This document shows positions 12,801 through 26,799 of a stretch of DNA of 46,479 nucleotides, piece by piece. Source of the DNA: Nemertoderma westbladi (Eukaryota > Xenacoelomorpha > Nemertodermatida > Nemertodermatidae); contig JAUCBJ010003370.1 of assembly GCA_032718475.1 (NCBI GenBank), forward strand, positions 1 to 46,479, read 5' to 3'. The notes under the pieces were generated by a model. That model was not told where the DNA came from, searched no databases, and saw only the letters and a list, made by a program, of their open reading frames with translations. The first letter of the stretch is position 1, and each line of letters begins with the position of its first letter. A program made the translations under genes and the position numbers.

Positions 12801-15800
12801 TCATTGTAATTGTTGTACTTCATTGTAATTGTTGTACTTCATTGTAATTGTTGTGCTTCATTGTAATTGTTGTGCTTCATTGTAATTGTTGTGCTTCATT
12901 GTAATTGTTGTACTTTATTGTAATTGTTGTACTTTATTGTAATTGTTGTACTTCATTGTAATTGTTGCACTTTATTGTAATTGTTGCACTTTATTGTAAT
13001 TGTTGTGCTTCATTGTAATTGTTGTGCTTCATTGTAATTGTTGTGCTTCATTGTAATTGTTGTGCTTCATTGTAATTGTTGTGCTTCATTGTAATTGTTG
13101 TGCTTCATTGTAATTGTTGTGCTTTATTGTAATTGTTGTGCTTCATTGTAATTGTTGTACTTCATTGTAATTGTTGTACTTTATTGTAATTGTTGTGCTT
13201 CATTGTAATTGTTGTGCTTCATTGTAATTGTTGTACTTCATTGTAATTGTTGTACTTTATTGTAATTGTTGTGCTTCATTGTAATTGTTGTGCTTCATTG
13301 TAATTGTTGTACTTCATTGTAATTGTTGTACTTTATTGTAATTGTTGTGCTTCATTGTAATTGTTGTACTTTATTGTAATTGTTGTGCTTCATTGTAATT
13401 GTTGTACTTTATTGTAATTGTTGTGCTTCATTGTAATTGTTGTACTTTATTGTAATTGTTGTGCTTCATTGTAATTGTTGTGCTTCATTGTAATTGTTGT
13501 ACTTTATTGTAATTGTTGTGCTTCATTGTAATTGTTGTACTTTATTGTAATTGTTGTGCTTCATTGTAATTGTTGTACTTTATTGTAATTGTTGTGCTTC
13601 ATTGTAATTGTTGTACTTTATTGTAATTGTTGTGCTTCATTGTAATTGTTGTACTTTATTGTAATTGTTGTGCTTCATTGTAATTGTTGTACTTTATTGT
13701 AATTGTTGTGCTTCATTGTAATTGTTGTACTTTATTGTAATTGTTGCACTTTATTGTAATTGTTGCACTTTATTGTAATTGTTGTGCTTCATTGTAATTG
13801 TTGTGCTTCATTGTAATTGTTGTGCTTCATTGTAATTGTTGTGCTTCATTGTAATTGTTGTGCTTCATTGTAATTGTTGTGCTTCATTGTAATTGTTGTG
13901 CTTTATTGTAATTGTTGTGCTTCATTGTAATTGTTGTACTTCATTGTAATTGTTGTACTTTATTGTAATTGTTGTGCTTCATTGTAATTGTTGTGCTTCA
14001 TTGTAATTGTTGTACTTCATTGTAATTGTTGTACTTTATTGTAATTGTTGTGCTTCATTGTAATTGTTGTACTTTATTGTAATTGTTGTGCTTCATTGTA
14101 ATTGTTGTACTTTATTGTAATTGTTGTGCTTCATTGTAATTGTTGTACTTTATTGTAATTGTTGCACTTTATTGTAATTGTTGCACTTTATTGTAATTGT
14201 TGTGCTTCATTGTAATTGTTGTGCTTCATTGTAATTGTTGTACTTTATTGTAATTGTTGTGCTTCATTGTAATTGTTGTACTTTATTGTAATTGTTGTGC
14301 TTCATTGTAATTGTTGTACTTTATTGTAATTGTTGCACTTTATTGTAATTGTTGTACTTTATTGTAATTGTTGTGCTTCATTGTAATTGTTGTGCTTCAT
14401 TGTAATTGTTGTGCTTCATTGTAATTGTTGTACTTTATTGTAATTGTTGTGCTTCATTGTAATTGTTGTACTTTATTGTAATTGTTGTACTTTATTGTAA
14501 TTGTTGTGCTTCATTGTAATTGTTGTGCTTCATTGTAATTGTTGTACTTCATTGTAATTGTTGTACTTTATTGTAATTGTTGTGCTTCATTGTAATTGTT
14601 GTACTTTATTGTAATTGTTGTGCTTCATTGTAATTGTTGTACTTTATTGTAATTGTTGTGCTTCATTGTAATTGTTGTACTTTATTGTAATTGTTGCACT
14701 TTATTGTAATTGTTGCACTTTATTGTAATTGTTGTGCTTCATTGTAATTGTTGTACTTTATTGTAATTGTTGTGCTTCATTGTAATTGTTGTACTTTATT
14801 GTAATTGTTGTGCTTCATTGTAATTGTTGTACTTTATTGTAATTGTTGTGCTTCATTGTAATTGTTGTGCTTCATTGTAATTGTTGTACTTTATTGTAAT
14901 TGTTGTGCTTCATTGTAATTGTTGTACTTTATTGTAATTGTTGCACTTTATTGTAATTGTTGCACTTTATTGTAATTGTTGTACTTTATTGTAATTGTTG
15001 TGCTTCATTGTAATTGTTGTACTTTATTGTAATTGTTGTGCTTCATTGTAATTGTTGTACTTTATTGTAATTGTTGTGCTTCATTGTAATTGTTGTACTT
15101 CATTGTAATTGTTGTACTTTATTGTAATTGTTGTACTTTATTGTAATTGTTGTACTTTATTGTAATTGTTGTGCTTCATTGTAATTGTTGTACTTTATTG
15201 TAATTGTTGTGCTTCATTGTAATTGTTGTACTTTATTGTAATTGTTGTGCTTCATTGTAATTGTTGTACTTTATTGTAATTGTTGTGCTTCATTGTAATT
15301 GTTGTACTTTATTGTAATTGTTGTGCTTCATTGTAATTGTTGTACTTTATTGTAATTGTTGTGCTTCATTGTAATTGTTGTACTTTATTGTAATTGTTGC
15401 ACTTTATTGTAATTGTTGCACTTTATTGTAATTGTTGTGCTTCATTGTAATTGTTGTGCTTCATTGTAATTGTTGTGCTTCATTGTAATTGTTGTGCTTC
15501 ATTGTAATTGTTGTGCTTCATTGTAATTGTTGTGCTTCATTGTAATTGTTGTGCTTTATTGTAATTGTTGTGCTTCATTGTAATTGTTGTACTTCATTGT
15601 AATTGTTGTACTTTATTGTAATTGTTGTGCTTCATTGTAATTGTTGTGCTTCATTGTAATTGTTGTACTTCATTGTAATTGTTGTACTTTATTGTAATTG
15701 TTGTGCTTCATTGTAATTGTTGTGCTTCATTGTAATTGTTGTACTTCATTGTAATTGTTGTACTTTATTGTAATTGTTGTGCTTCATTGTAATTGTTGTA

Positions 15801-16240
15801 CTTTATTGTAATTGTTGTGCTTCATTGTAATTGTTGTACTTTATTGTAATTGTTGTGCTTCATTGTAATTGTTGTACTTTATTGTAATTGTTGTGCTTCA
15901 TTGTAATTGTTGTGCTTCATTGTAATTGTTGTACTTTATTGTAATTGTTGTGCTTCATTGTAATTGTTGTACTTTATTGTAATTGTTGTGCTTCATTGTA
16001 ATTGTTGTACTTTATTGTAATTGTTGTGCTTCATTGTAATTGTTGTACTTTATTGTAATTGTTGTGCTTCATTGTAATTGTTGTACTTTATTGTAATTGT
16101 TGTGCTTCATTGTAATTGTTGTGCTTCATTGTAATTGTTGTGCTTCATTGTAATTGTTGTGCTTCATTGTAATTGTTGTGCTTCATTGTAATTGTTGTGC
16201 TTCATTGTAATTGTTGTACTTTATTGTAATTGTTGTGCTT
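9873..16240 (+). repeat. Copy 2 of the 6,270-bp tandem block duplication
   Basis: Second copy of the 330-unit block. Similarity with copy 1 continues to 9,970/16,240 and ends at 9,971 (T) versus 16,241 (C), so the self-match is about 6,368 bp, one full period plus 98 bp. Such overlap is what unequal crossing-over within an array gives. The near-absence of differences implies a recent event or recent homogenisation; an assembly error is the alternative. Confidence 0.93.
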
Positions 16241-19200
16241 CATTGTAATTGTTGTACTTTATTGTAATTGTTGTGCTTCATTGTAATTGTTGTACTTTAT
16301 TGTAATTGTTGTGCTTCATTGTAATTGTTGTACTTTATTGTAATTGTTGTGCTTCATTGTAATTGTTGTACTTTATTGTAATTGTTGTGCTTCATTGTAA
16401 TTGTTGTGCTTCATTGTAATTGTTGTACTTTATTGTAATTGTTGTGCTTCATTGTAATTGTTGTACTTTATTGTAATTGTTGTGCTTCATTGTAATTGTT
16501 GTACTTTATTGTAATTGTTGTGCTTCATTGTAATTGTTGTACTTTATTGTAATTGTTGTGCTTCATTGTAATTGTTGTACTTTATTGTAATTGTTGTGCT
16601 TCATTGTAATTGTTGTGCTTCATTGTAATTGTTGTGCTTCATTGTAATTGTTGTGCTTCATTGTAATTGTTGTACTTTATTGTAATTGTTGTGCTTCATT
16701 GTAATTGTTGTACTTTATTGTAATTGTTGTGCTTCATTGTAATTGTTGTGCTTCATTGTAATTGTTGTACTTTATTGTAATTGTTGTGCTTCATTGTAAT
16801 TGTTGTACTTTATTGTAATTGTTGTACTTTATTGTAATTGTTGTGCTTCATTGTAATTGTTGTACTTTATTGTAATTGTTGTGCTTCATTGTAATTGTTG
16901 TACTTCATTGTAATTGTTGTACTTTATTGTAATTGTTGTACTTTATTGTAATTGTTGTGCTTTATTGTAATTGTTGTACTTTATTGTAATTGTTGTGCTT
17001 CATTGTAATTGTTGTGCTTTATTGTAATTGTTGTGCTTTATTGTAATTGTTGTACTTTATTGTAATTGTTGTGCTTTATTGTAATTGTTGTGCTTCATTG
17101 TAATTGTTGTACTTTATTGTAATTGTTGTGCTTCATTGTAATTGTTGTACTTTATTGTAATTGTTGTGCTTCATTGTAATTGTTGTACTTTATTGTAATT
17201 GTTGTGCTTCATTGTAATTGTTGTACTTTATTGTAATTGTTGTGCTTCATTGTAATTGTTGTGCTTCATTGTAATTGTTGTGCTTCATTGTAATTGTTGT
17301 GCTTCATTGTAATTGTTGTGCTTCATTGTAATTGTTGTGCTTCATTGTAATTGTTGTACTTTATTGTAATTGTTGTGCTTCATTGTAATTGTTGTACTTT
17401 ATTGTAATTGTTGTGCTTCATTGTAATTGTTGTGCTTCATTGTAATTGTTGTACTTTATTGTAATTGTTGTGCTTCATTGTAATTGTTGTGCTTCATTGT
17501 AATTGTTGTACTTTATTGTAATTGTTGTGCTTCATTGTAATTGTTGTGCTTCATTGTAATTGTTGTACTTTATTGTAATTGTTGTGCTTCATTGTAATTG
17601 TTGTACTTTATTGTAATTGTTGTGCTTCATTGTAATTGTTGTGCTTCATTGTAATTGTTGTGCTTCATTGTAATTGTTGTGCTTCATTGTATTTGTTGTG
17701 CTTTATTGTAATTGTTGTACTTCATTGTAATTGTTGTGCTTCATTGTAATTGTTGTGCTTTATTGTAATTGTTGTACTTTATTGTAATTGTTGTACTTCA
17801 TTGTAATTGTTGTGCTTCATTGTAATTGTTGTGCTTTATTGTAATTGTTGTACTTTATTGTAATTGTTGTACTTCATTGTAATTGTTGTGCTTCATTGTA
17901 ATTGTTGTGCTTCATTGTAATTGTTGTGCTTCATTGTAATTGTTGTGCTTCATTGTAATTGTTGTGCTTTATTGTAATTGTTGTACTTCATTGTAATTGT
18001 TGTGCTTCATTGTATTTGTTGTGCTTTATTGTAATTGTTGTACTTTATTGTAATTGTTGTACTTCATTGTAATTGTTGTGCTTCATTGTAATTGTTGTGC
18101 TTTATTGTAATTGTTGTACTTTATTGTAATTGTTGTACTTCATTGTAATTGTTGTACTTCATTGTAATTGTTGTACTTTATTGTAATTGTTGTGCTTCAT
18201 TGTAATTGTTGTACTTTATTGTAATTGTTGTGCTTTATTGTAATTGTTGTGCTTCATTGTAATTGTTGTACTTTATTGTAATTGTTGTGCTTCATTGTAA
18301 TTGTTGTACTTTATTGTAATTGTTGTGCTTCATTGTAATTGTTGTACTTTATTGTAATTGTTGTACTTTATTGTAATTGTTGTACTTTATTGTAATTGTT
18401 GTACTTCATTGTAATTGTTGTGCTTCATTGTAATTGTTGTACTTTATTGTAATTGTTGTGCTTCATTGTAATTGTTGTACTTTATTGTAATTGTTGTGCT
18501 TCATTGTAATTGTTGTACTTTATTGTAATTGTTGTGCTTCATTGTAATTGTTGTGCTTCATTGTAATTGTTGTACTTTATTGTAATTGTTGTGCTTCATT
18601 GTAATTGTTGTGCTTCATTGTAATTGTTGTACTTTATTGTAATTGTTGTGCTTCATTGTAATTGTTGTACTTTATTGTAATTGTTGTGCTTCATTGTAAT
18701 TGTTGTGCTTCATTGTAATTGTTGTGCTTCATTGTAATTGTTGTGCTTCATTGTAATTGTTGTGCTTTATTGTAATTGTTGTACTTCATTGTAATTGTTG
18801 TGCTTCATTGTAATTGTTGTGCTTTATTGTAATTGTTGTGCTTCATTGTAATTGTTGTACTTTATTGTAATTGTTGTACTTTATTGTAATTGTTGTACTT
18901 CATTGTAATTGTTGTGCTTCATTGTAATTGTTGTGCTTTATTGTAATTGTTGTACTTTATTGTAATTGTTGTACTTCATTGTAATTGTTGTACTTCATTG
19001 TAATTGTTGTACTTTATTGTAATTGTTGTGCTTCATTGTAATTGTTGTACTTTATTGTAATTGTTGTGCTTTATTGTAATTGTTGTACTTTATTGTAATT
19101 GTTGTACTTTATTGTAATTGTTGTGCTTCATTGTAATTGTTGTACTTCATTGTAATTGTTGTACTTTATTGTAATTGTTGTACTTTATTGTAATTGTTGT

Positions 19201-22200
19201 GCTTCATTGTAATTGTTGTACTTTATTGTAATTGTTGTACTTTATTGTAATTGTTGTACTTCATTGTAATTGTTGTACTTTATTGTAATTGTTGTGCTTC
19301 ATTGTAATTGTTGTACTTTATTGTAATTGTTGTGCTTTATTGTAATTGTTGTACTTTATTGTAATTGTTGTACTTTATTGTAATTGTTGTGCTTCATTGT
19401 AATTGTTGTACTTCATTGTAATTGTTGTACTTTATTGTAATTGTTGTACTTTATTGTAATTGTTGTGCTTCATTGTAATTGTTGTACTTTATTGTAATTG
19501 TTGTACTTTATTGTAATTGTTGTGCTTTATTGTAATTGTTGTACTTTATTGTAATTGTTGTGCTTCATTGTAATTGTTGTGCTTCATTGTAATTGTTGTA
19601 CTTTATTGTAATTGTTGTACTTCATTGTAATTGTTGTACTTTATTGTAATTGTTGTACTTTATTGTAATTGTTGTACTTTATTGTAATTGTTGTACTTTA
19701 TTGTAATTGTTGTGCTTCATTGTAATTGTTGTGCTTCATTGTAATTGTTGTACTTTATTGTAATTGTTGTGCTTCATTGTAATTGTTGTGCTTCATTGTA
19801 ATTGTTGTACTTTATTGTAATTGTTGTACTTCATTGTAATTGTTGTACTTTATTGTAATTGTTGTACTTTATTGTAATTGTTGTACTTTATTGTAATTGT
19901 TGTGCTTTATTGTAATTGTTGTACTTCATTGTAATTGTTGTACTTTATTGTAATTGTTGTACTTCATTGTAATTGTTGTACTTTATTGTAATTGTTGTAC
20001 TTTATTGTAATTGTTGTACTTTATTGTAATTGTTGTGCTTTATTGTAATTGTTGTACTTCATTGTAATTGTTGTACTTTATTGTAATTGTTGTACTTTAT
20101 TGTAATTGTTGTACTTTATTGTAATTGTTGTGCTTTATTGTAATTGTTGTACTTCATTGTAATTGTTGTACTTTATTGTAATTGTTGTACTTCATTGTAA
20201 TTGTTGTACTTTATTGTAATTGTTGTACTTTATTGTAATTGTTGTGCTTTATTGTAATTGTTGTACTTTATTGTAATTCTCGTACTTTATTGTAATTGTT
20301 GTGCTTCATTGTAATTGTTGTACTTTATTGTAATTGTTGTGCTTTATTGTAATTGTTGCACTTTATTGTAATTGTTGTACTTTATTGTAATTCTCGTACT
20401 TTATTGTAATTGTTGTGCTTTATTGTAATTGTTGTACTTCATTGTAATTGTTGTGCTTCATTGTAATTGTTGTGCTTCATTGTAATTGTTGTGCTTCATT
20501 GTAATTGTTGTACTTTATTGTAATTGTTGTACTTTATTGTAATTGTTGTGCTTTATTGTAATTCTCGTACTTTATTGTAATTGTTGTACTTTATTGTAAT
20601 TGTTGTGCTTCATTGTAATTCTCGTACTTTATTGTAATTGTTGTGCTTCATTGTAATTGTTGTACTTTATTGTAATTGTCGTACTTTATTGTAATTGTTG
20701 TACTTTATTGTAATTGTTGTGCTTCATTGTAATTGTTGTACTTCATTGTAATTGTTGTGCTTCATTGTAATTGTTGTGCTTCATTGTAATTGTTGTACTT
20801 TATTGTAATTGTTGTACTTTATTGTAATTGTTGTGCTTCATTGTAATTGTTGTACTTCATTGTAATTGTTGTACTTTATTGTAATTGTTGTACTTTATTG
20901 TAATTGTTGTGCTTCATTGTAATTGTTGTGCTTCATTGTAATTGTTGTACTTTATTGTAATTGTTGTGCTTCATTGTAATTGTTGTACTTTATTGTAATT
21001 GTTGTACTTTATTGTAATTGTCGTACTTTATTGTAATTGTTGTACTTTATTGTAATTGTTGTGCTTCATTGTAATTGTTGTACTTCATTGTAATTGTTGT
21101 GCTTCATTGTAATTGTTGTGCTTCATTGTAATTGTTGTGCTTCATTGTAATTGTTGTACTTTATTGTAATTGTTGTGCTTCATTGTAATTGTTGTACTTT
21201 ATTGTAATTGTTGTACTTTATTGTAATTGTTGTGCTTCATTGTAATTGTTGTACTTTATTGTAATTGTCGTACTTTATTGTAATTGTTGTACTTTATTGT
21301 AATTGTTGTGCTTCATTGTAATTGTTGTACTTCATTGTAATTGTTGTGCTTCATTGTAATTGTTGTGCTTCATTGTAATTGTTGTACTTTATTGTAATTG
21401 TTGTACTTTATTGTAATTGTTGTACTTCATTGTAATTGTTGTACTTTATTGTAATTGTTGTACTTTATTGTAATTGTTGTGCTTCATTGTAATTGTTGTA
21501 CTTCATTGTAATTGTTGTGCTTCATTGTAATTGTTGTACTTCATTGTAATTGTTGTACTTTATTGTAATTGTTGTACTTTATTGTAATTGTTGTGCTTCA
21601 TTGTAATTGTTGTACTTCATTGTAATTGTTGTGCTTCATTGTAATTGTTGTGCTTCATTGTAATTGTTGTGCTTCATTGTAATTGTTGTACTTTATTGTA
21701 ATTGTTGTGCTTCATTGTAATTGTTGTGCTTCATTGTAATTGTTGTACTTTATTGTAATTGTTGTGCTTCATTGTAATTGTTGTACTTTATTGTAATTGT
21801 TGTACTTTATTGTAATTGTTGTACTTTATTGTAATTGTTGTGCTTCATTGTAATTGTTGTACTTCATTGTAATTGTTGTACTTTATTGTAATTGTTGTGC
21901 TTCATTGTAATTGTTGTACTTCATTGTAATTGTTGTACTTTATTGTAATTGTTGTGCTTCATTGTAATTGTTGTACTTTATTGTAATTGTTGTGCTTTAT
22001 TGTAATTGTTGTACTTTATTGTAATTGTTGTACTTTATTGTAATTGTTGTGCTTCATTGTAATTGTTGTACTTCATTGTAATTGTTGTACTTTATTGTAA
22101 TTGTTGTACTTTATTGTAATTGTCGTACTTTATTGTAATTGTTGTACTTTATTGTAATTGTTGTGCTTCATTGTAATTGTTGTACTTCATTGTAATTGTT

Positions 22201-24328
22201 GTACTTTATTGTAATTGTTGTGCTTCATTGTAATTGTTGTACTTTATTGTAATTGTTGTGCTTCATTGTAATTGTTGTGCTTCATTGTATTTGTTGTGCT
22301 TCATTGTAATTGTTGTACTTTATTGTAATTGTTGTACTTTATTGTAATTGTTGTACTTTATTGTAATTGTTGTACTTTATTGTAATTGTTGTACTTTATT
22401 GTAATTGTTGTACTTTATTGTAATTGTTGTACTTTATTGTAATTGTCGTACTTTATTGTAATTGTTGTGCTTTATTGTAATTGTTGTGCTTTATTGTAAT
22501 TGTCGTTCTTTATTGTAATTGTTGTACTTTATTGTAATTGTTGTGCTTCATTGTAATTGTTGTACTTTATTGTAATTGTTGTGCTTCATTGTAATTGTTG
22601 TGCTTCATTGTAATTGTTGTACTTTATTGTAATTGTTGTACTTCATTGTAATTGTCGTACTTTATTGTAATTGTTGTACTTTATTGTAATTGTCGTACTT
22701 TATTGTAATTGTTGTACTTTATTGTAATTGTTGTGCTTTATTGTAATTGTCGTACTTTATTGTAATTGTCGTACTTTATTGTAATTGTTGTACTTTATTG
22801 TAATTGTTGTACTTCATTGTAATTGTTGTACTTTATTGTAATTGTTGTACTTTATTGTAATTGTCGTACTTTATTGTAATTGTTGTACTTTATTGTAATT
22901 GTCGTACTTTATTGTAATTGTCGTACTTTATTGTAATTGTTGTACTTTATTGTAATTGTTGTACTTCATTGTAATTGTTGTGCTTCATTGTAATTGTTGT
23001 ACTTTATTGTAATTGTTGTGCTTCATTGTAATTGTTGTACTTTATTGTAATTGTTGTGCTTTATTGTAATTGTTGTGCTTCATTGTAATTGTTGTGCTTC
23101 ATTGTAATTGTTGTGCTTCATTGTAATTGTTGTACTTTATTGTAATTGTTGTACTTTATTGTAATTCTCGTACTTTATTGTAATTGTTGTGCTTCATTGT
23201 AATTGTTGTACTTTATTGTAATTGTTGTGCTTCATTGTAATTGTTGTACTTTATTGTAATTGTTGTGCTTTATTGTAATTGTTGTACTTTATTGTAATTG
23301 TTGTACTTTATTGTAATTCTCGTACTTTATTGTAATTGTTGTGCTTCATTGTAATTGTTGTACTTCATTGTAATTGTTGTGCTTCATTGTAATTGTTGTG
23401 CTTCATTGTAATTGTTGTGCTTCATTGTAATTGTTGTACTTTATTGTAATTGTTGTACTTCATTGTAATTGTTGTACTTTATTGTAATTGTTGTACTTTA
23501 TTGTAATTGTTGTACTTCATTGTAATTGTTGTACTTTATTGTAATTGTTGTACTTTATTGTAATTCTCGTACTTTATTGTAATTGTTGTGCTTCATTGTA
23601 ATTGTTGTACTTTATTGTAATTGTTGTACTTCATTGTAATTGTTGTACTTTATTGTAATTCTCGTACTTTATTGTAATTGTTGTGCTTTATTGTAATTGT
23701 TGTGCTTTATTGTAATTGTTGTACTTCATTGTATTTGTTGTGCTTTATTGTAATTGTTGTACTTTATTGTAATTGTCGTACTTTATTGTAATTGTTGTAC
23801 TTTATTGTAATTGTTGTACTTTATTGTAATTGTTGTACTTTATTGTAATTGTTGTACTTTATTGTAATTGTTGTACTTTATTGTAATTGTTGTACTTTAT
23901 TGTAATTGTTGTACTTTATTGTAATTGTTGTACTTTATTGTAATTGTTGTACTTTATTGTAATTGTTGTACTTTATTGTAATTGTTGTACTTTATTGTAA
24001 TTGTTGTACTTTATTGTAATTGTTGTACTTTATTGTAATTGTTGTACTTTATTGTAATTGTTGTACTTTATTGTAATTGTTGTACTTTATTGTAATTGTT
24101 GTACTTTATTGTAATTGTTGTACTTTATTGTAATTGTTGTACTTTATTGTAATTGTTGTACTTTATTGTAATTGTTGTACTTTATTGTAATTGTTGTACT
24201 TTATTGTAATTGTTGTTCTTCATTGTAATTGTTGTGCTTCATTGTAATTGTTGTGCTTCATTGTAATTGTTGTGCTTTATTGTAATTGTTGTGCTTTATT
24301 GTAATTGTTGTACTTTATTGTAATTGTT

Positions 24329-25081
24329 GTGCTTTATTGTAATTGTCGTACTTTATTGTAATTGTTGTGCTTTATTGTAATTGTTGTGCTTTATTGTAAT
24401 TGTTGTGCTTTATTGTAATTGTTGTACTTTATTGTAATTGTTGTGCTTTATTGTAATTGTTGTACTTTATTGTAATTGTCGTACTTTATTGTAATTGTCG
24501 TACTTTATTGAAATTGTTGTACTTTATTGTAATTGTCGTACTTTATTGTAATTGTTGTACTTTATTGTAATTGTTGTACTTTATTGTAATTGTTGTACTT
24601 TATTGTAATTGTTGTGCTTTATTGTAATTGTTGTACTTTATTGTAATTGTTGTACTTTATTGTAATTGTTGTACTTTATTGTAATTGTCGTACTTTATTG
24701 TAATTGTTGTACTTTATTGTAATTGTTGTACTTTATTGTAATTGTCGTACTTTATTGTAATTGTTGTGCTTTATTGTAATTGTTGTACTTTATTGTAATT
24801 GTTGTGCTTTATTGTAATTGTTGTACTTTATTGTAATTGTCGTACTTTATTGTAATTGTCGTACTTTATTGAAATTGTTGTACTTTATTGTAATTGTCGT
24901 ACTTTATTGTAATTGTTGTACTTTATTGTAATTGTTGTACTTTATTGTAATTGTTGTACTTTATTGTAATTGTTGTGCTTTATTGTAATTGTTGTACTTT
25001 ATTGTAATTGTTGTACTTTATTGTAATTGTTGTACTTTATTGTAATTGTCGTACTTTATTGTAATTGTTGTACTTTATTGT
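24329..25081 (+). repeat. 361-bp-offset duplication marked by a rare GAA unit
   Basis: A unit starting GAAATTG instead of GTAATTG occurs at 24,510 and 24,871, exactly 361 bp (19 units) apart. The surrounding order of GTCG and GTGCTTT units matches over roughly 24,390-24,720 and 24,751-25,081. The only other GAA unit I saw, at 34,447, sits in the same local pattern. Confidence 0.8.
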
Positions 25082-26799
25082 AATTGTCGTACTTTATTGT
25101 AATTGTTGTACTTTATTGTAATTGTTGTACTTTATTGTAATTGTTGTGCTTTATTGTAATTGTTGTACTTTATTGTAATTGTTGTACTTTATTGTAATTG
25201 TTGTGCTTTATTGTAATTGTTGTGCTTTATTGTAATTGTTGTACTTTATTGTATTTGTTGTGCTTTATTGTAATTGTTGTACTTTATTGTAATTGTTGTG
25301 CTTCATTGTAATTGTTGTACTTCATTGTAATTGTTGTGCTTTATTGTAATTGTTGTACTTTATTGTAATTGTCGTTCTTTATTGTAATTGTTGTACTTTA
25401 TTGTAATTGTTGTACTTTATTGTAATTGTTGTACTTTATTGTAATTGTTGTACTTTATTGTAATTGTCGTACTTTATTGTAATTGTTGTGCTTTATTGTA
25501 ATTGTTGTACTTTATTGTAATTGTTGTACTTTATTGTAATTGTTGTGCTTTATTGTAATTGTTGTACTTTATTGTAATTGTTGTGCTTCATTGTAATTGT
25601 TGTACTTTATTGTAATTGTTGTGCTTTATTGTAATTGTTGTGCTTTATTGTAATTGTTGTGCTTCATTGTAATTGTTGTACTTTATTGTAATTGTTGTGC
25701 TTTATTGTAATTGTTGTGCTTTATTGTAATTGTTGTACTTCATTGTAATTGTTGTACTTTATTGTAATTGTTGTGCTTTATTGTAATTGTTGTGCTTTAT
25801 TGTAATTGTTGTACTTCATTGTAATTGTTGTACTTTATTGTAATTGTTGTGCTTTATTGTAATTGTTGTGCTTTATTGTAATTGTTGTACTTTATTGTAT
25901 TTGTTGTGCTTTATTGTAATTGTTGTGCTTTATTGTAATTGTTGTACTTTATTGTAATTGTTGTGCTTTATTGTAATTGTTGTGCTTTATTGTAATTGTT
26001 GTACTTCATTGTAATTGTTGTACTTTATTGTAATTGTTGTGCTTTATTGTAATTGTTGTGCTTTATTGTAATTGTTGTACTTTATTGTATTTGTTGTGCT
26101 TTATTGTAATTGTTGTGCTTTATTGTAATTGTTGTACTTTATTGTAATTGTTGTACTTTATTGTAATTGTCGTACTTTATTGTAATTGTTGTGCTTTATT
26201 GTAATTGTTGTACTTTATTGTAATTGTTGTACTTTATTGTAATTGTTGTACTTCATTGTAATTGTTGTACTTTATTGTAATTGTTGTGCTTTATTGTAAT
26301 TGTTGTGCTTTATTGTAATTGTTGTACTTTATTGTATTTGTTGTGCTTTATTGTAATTGTCGTTCTTTATTGTAATTGTTGTACTTTATTGTAATTGTTG
26401 TACTTTATTGTAATTGTTGTACTTTATTGTAATTGTTGTACTTTATTGTAATTGTTGTACTTTATTGTAATTGTTGTGCTTTATTGTAATTGTTGTACTT
26501 TATTGTAATTGTTGTACTTTATTGTAATTGTTGTGCTTTATTGTAATTGTTGTACTTTATTGTAATTGTTGTGCTTCATTGTAATTGTTGTACTTTATTG
26601 TAATTGTTGTGCTTTATTGTAATTGTTGTGCTTTATTGTAATTGTTGTGCTTCATTGTAATTGTTGTACTTTATTGTAATTGTTGTGCTTTATTGTAATT
26701 GTTGTGCTTTATTGTAATTGTTGTACTTCATTGTAATTGTTGTACTTTATTGTAATTGTTGTGCTTTATTGTAATTGTTGTGCTTTATTGTAATTGTTG

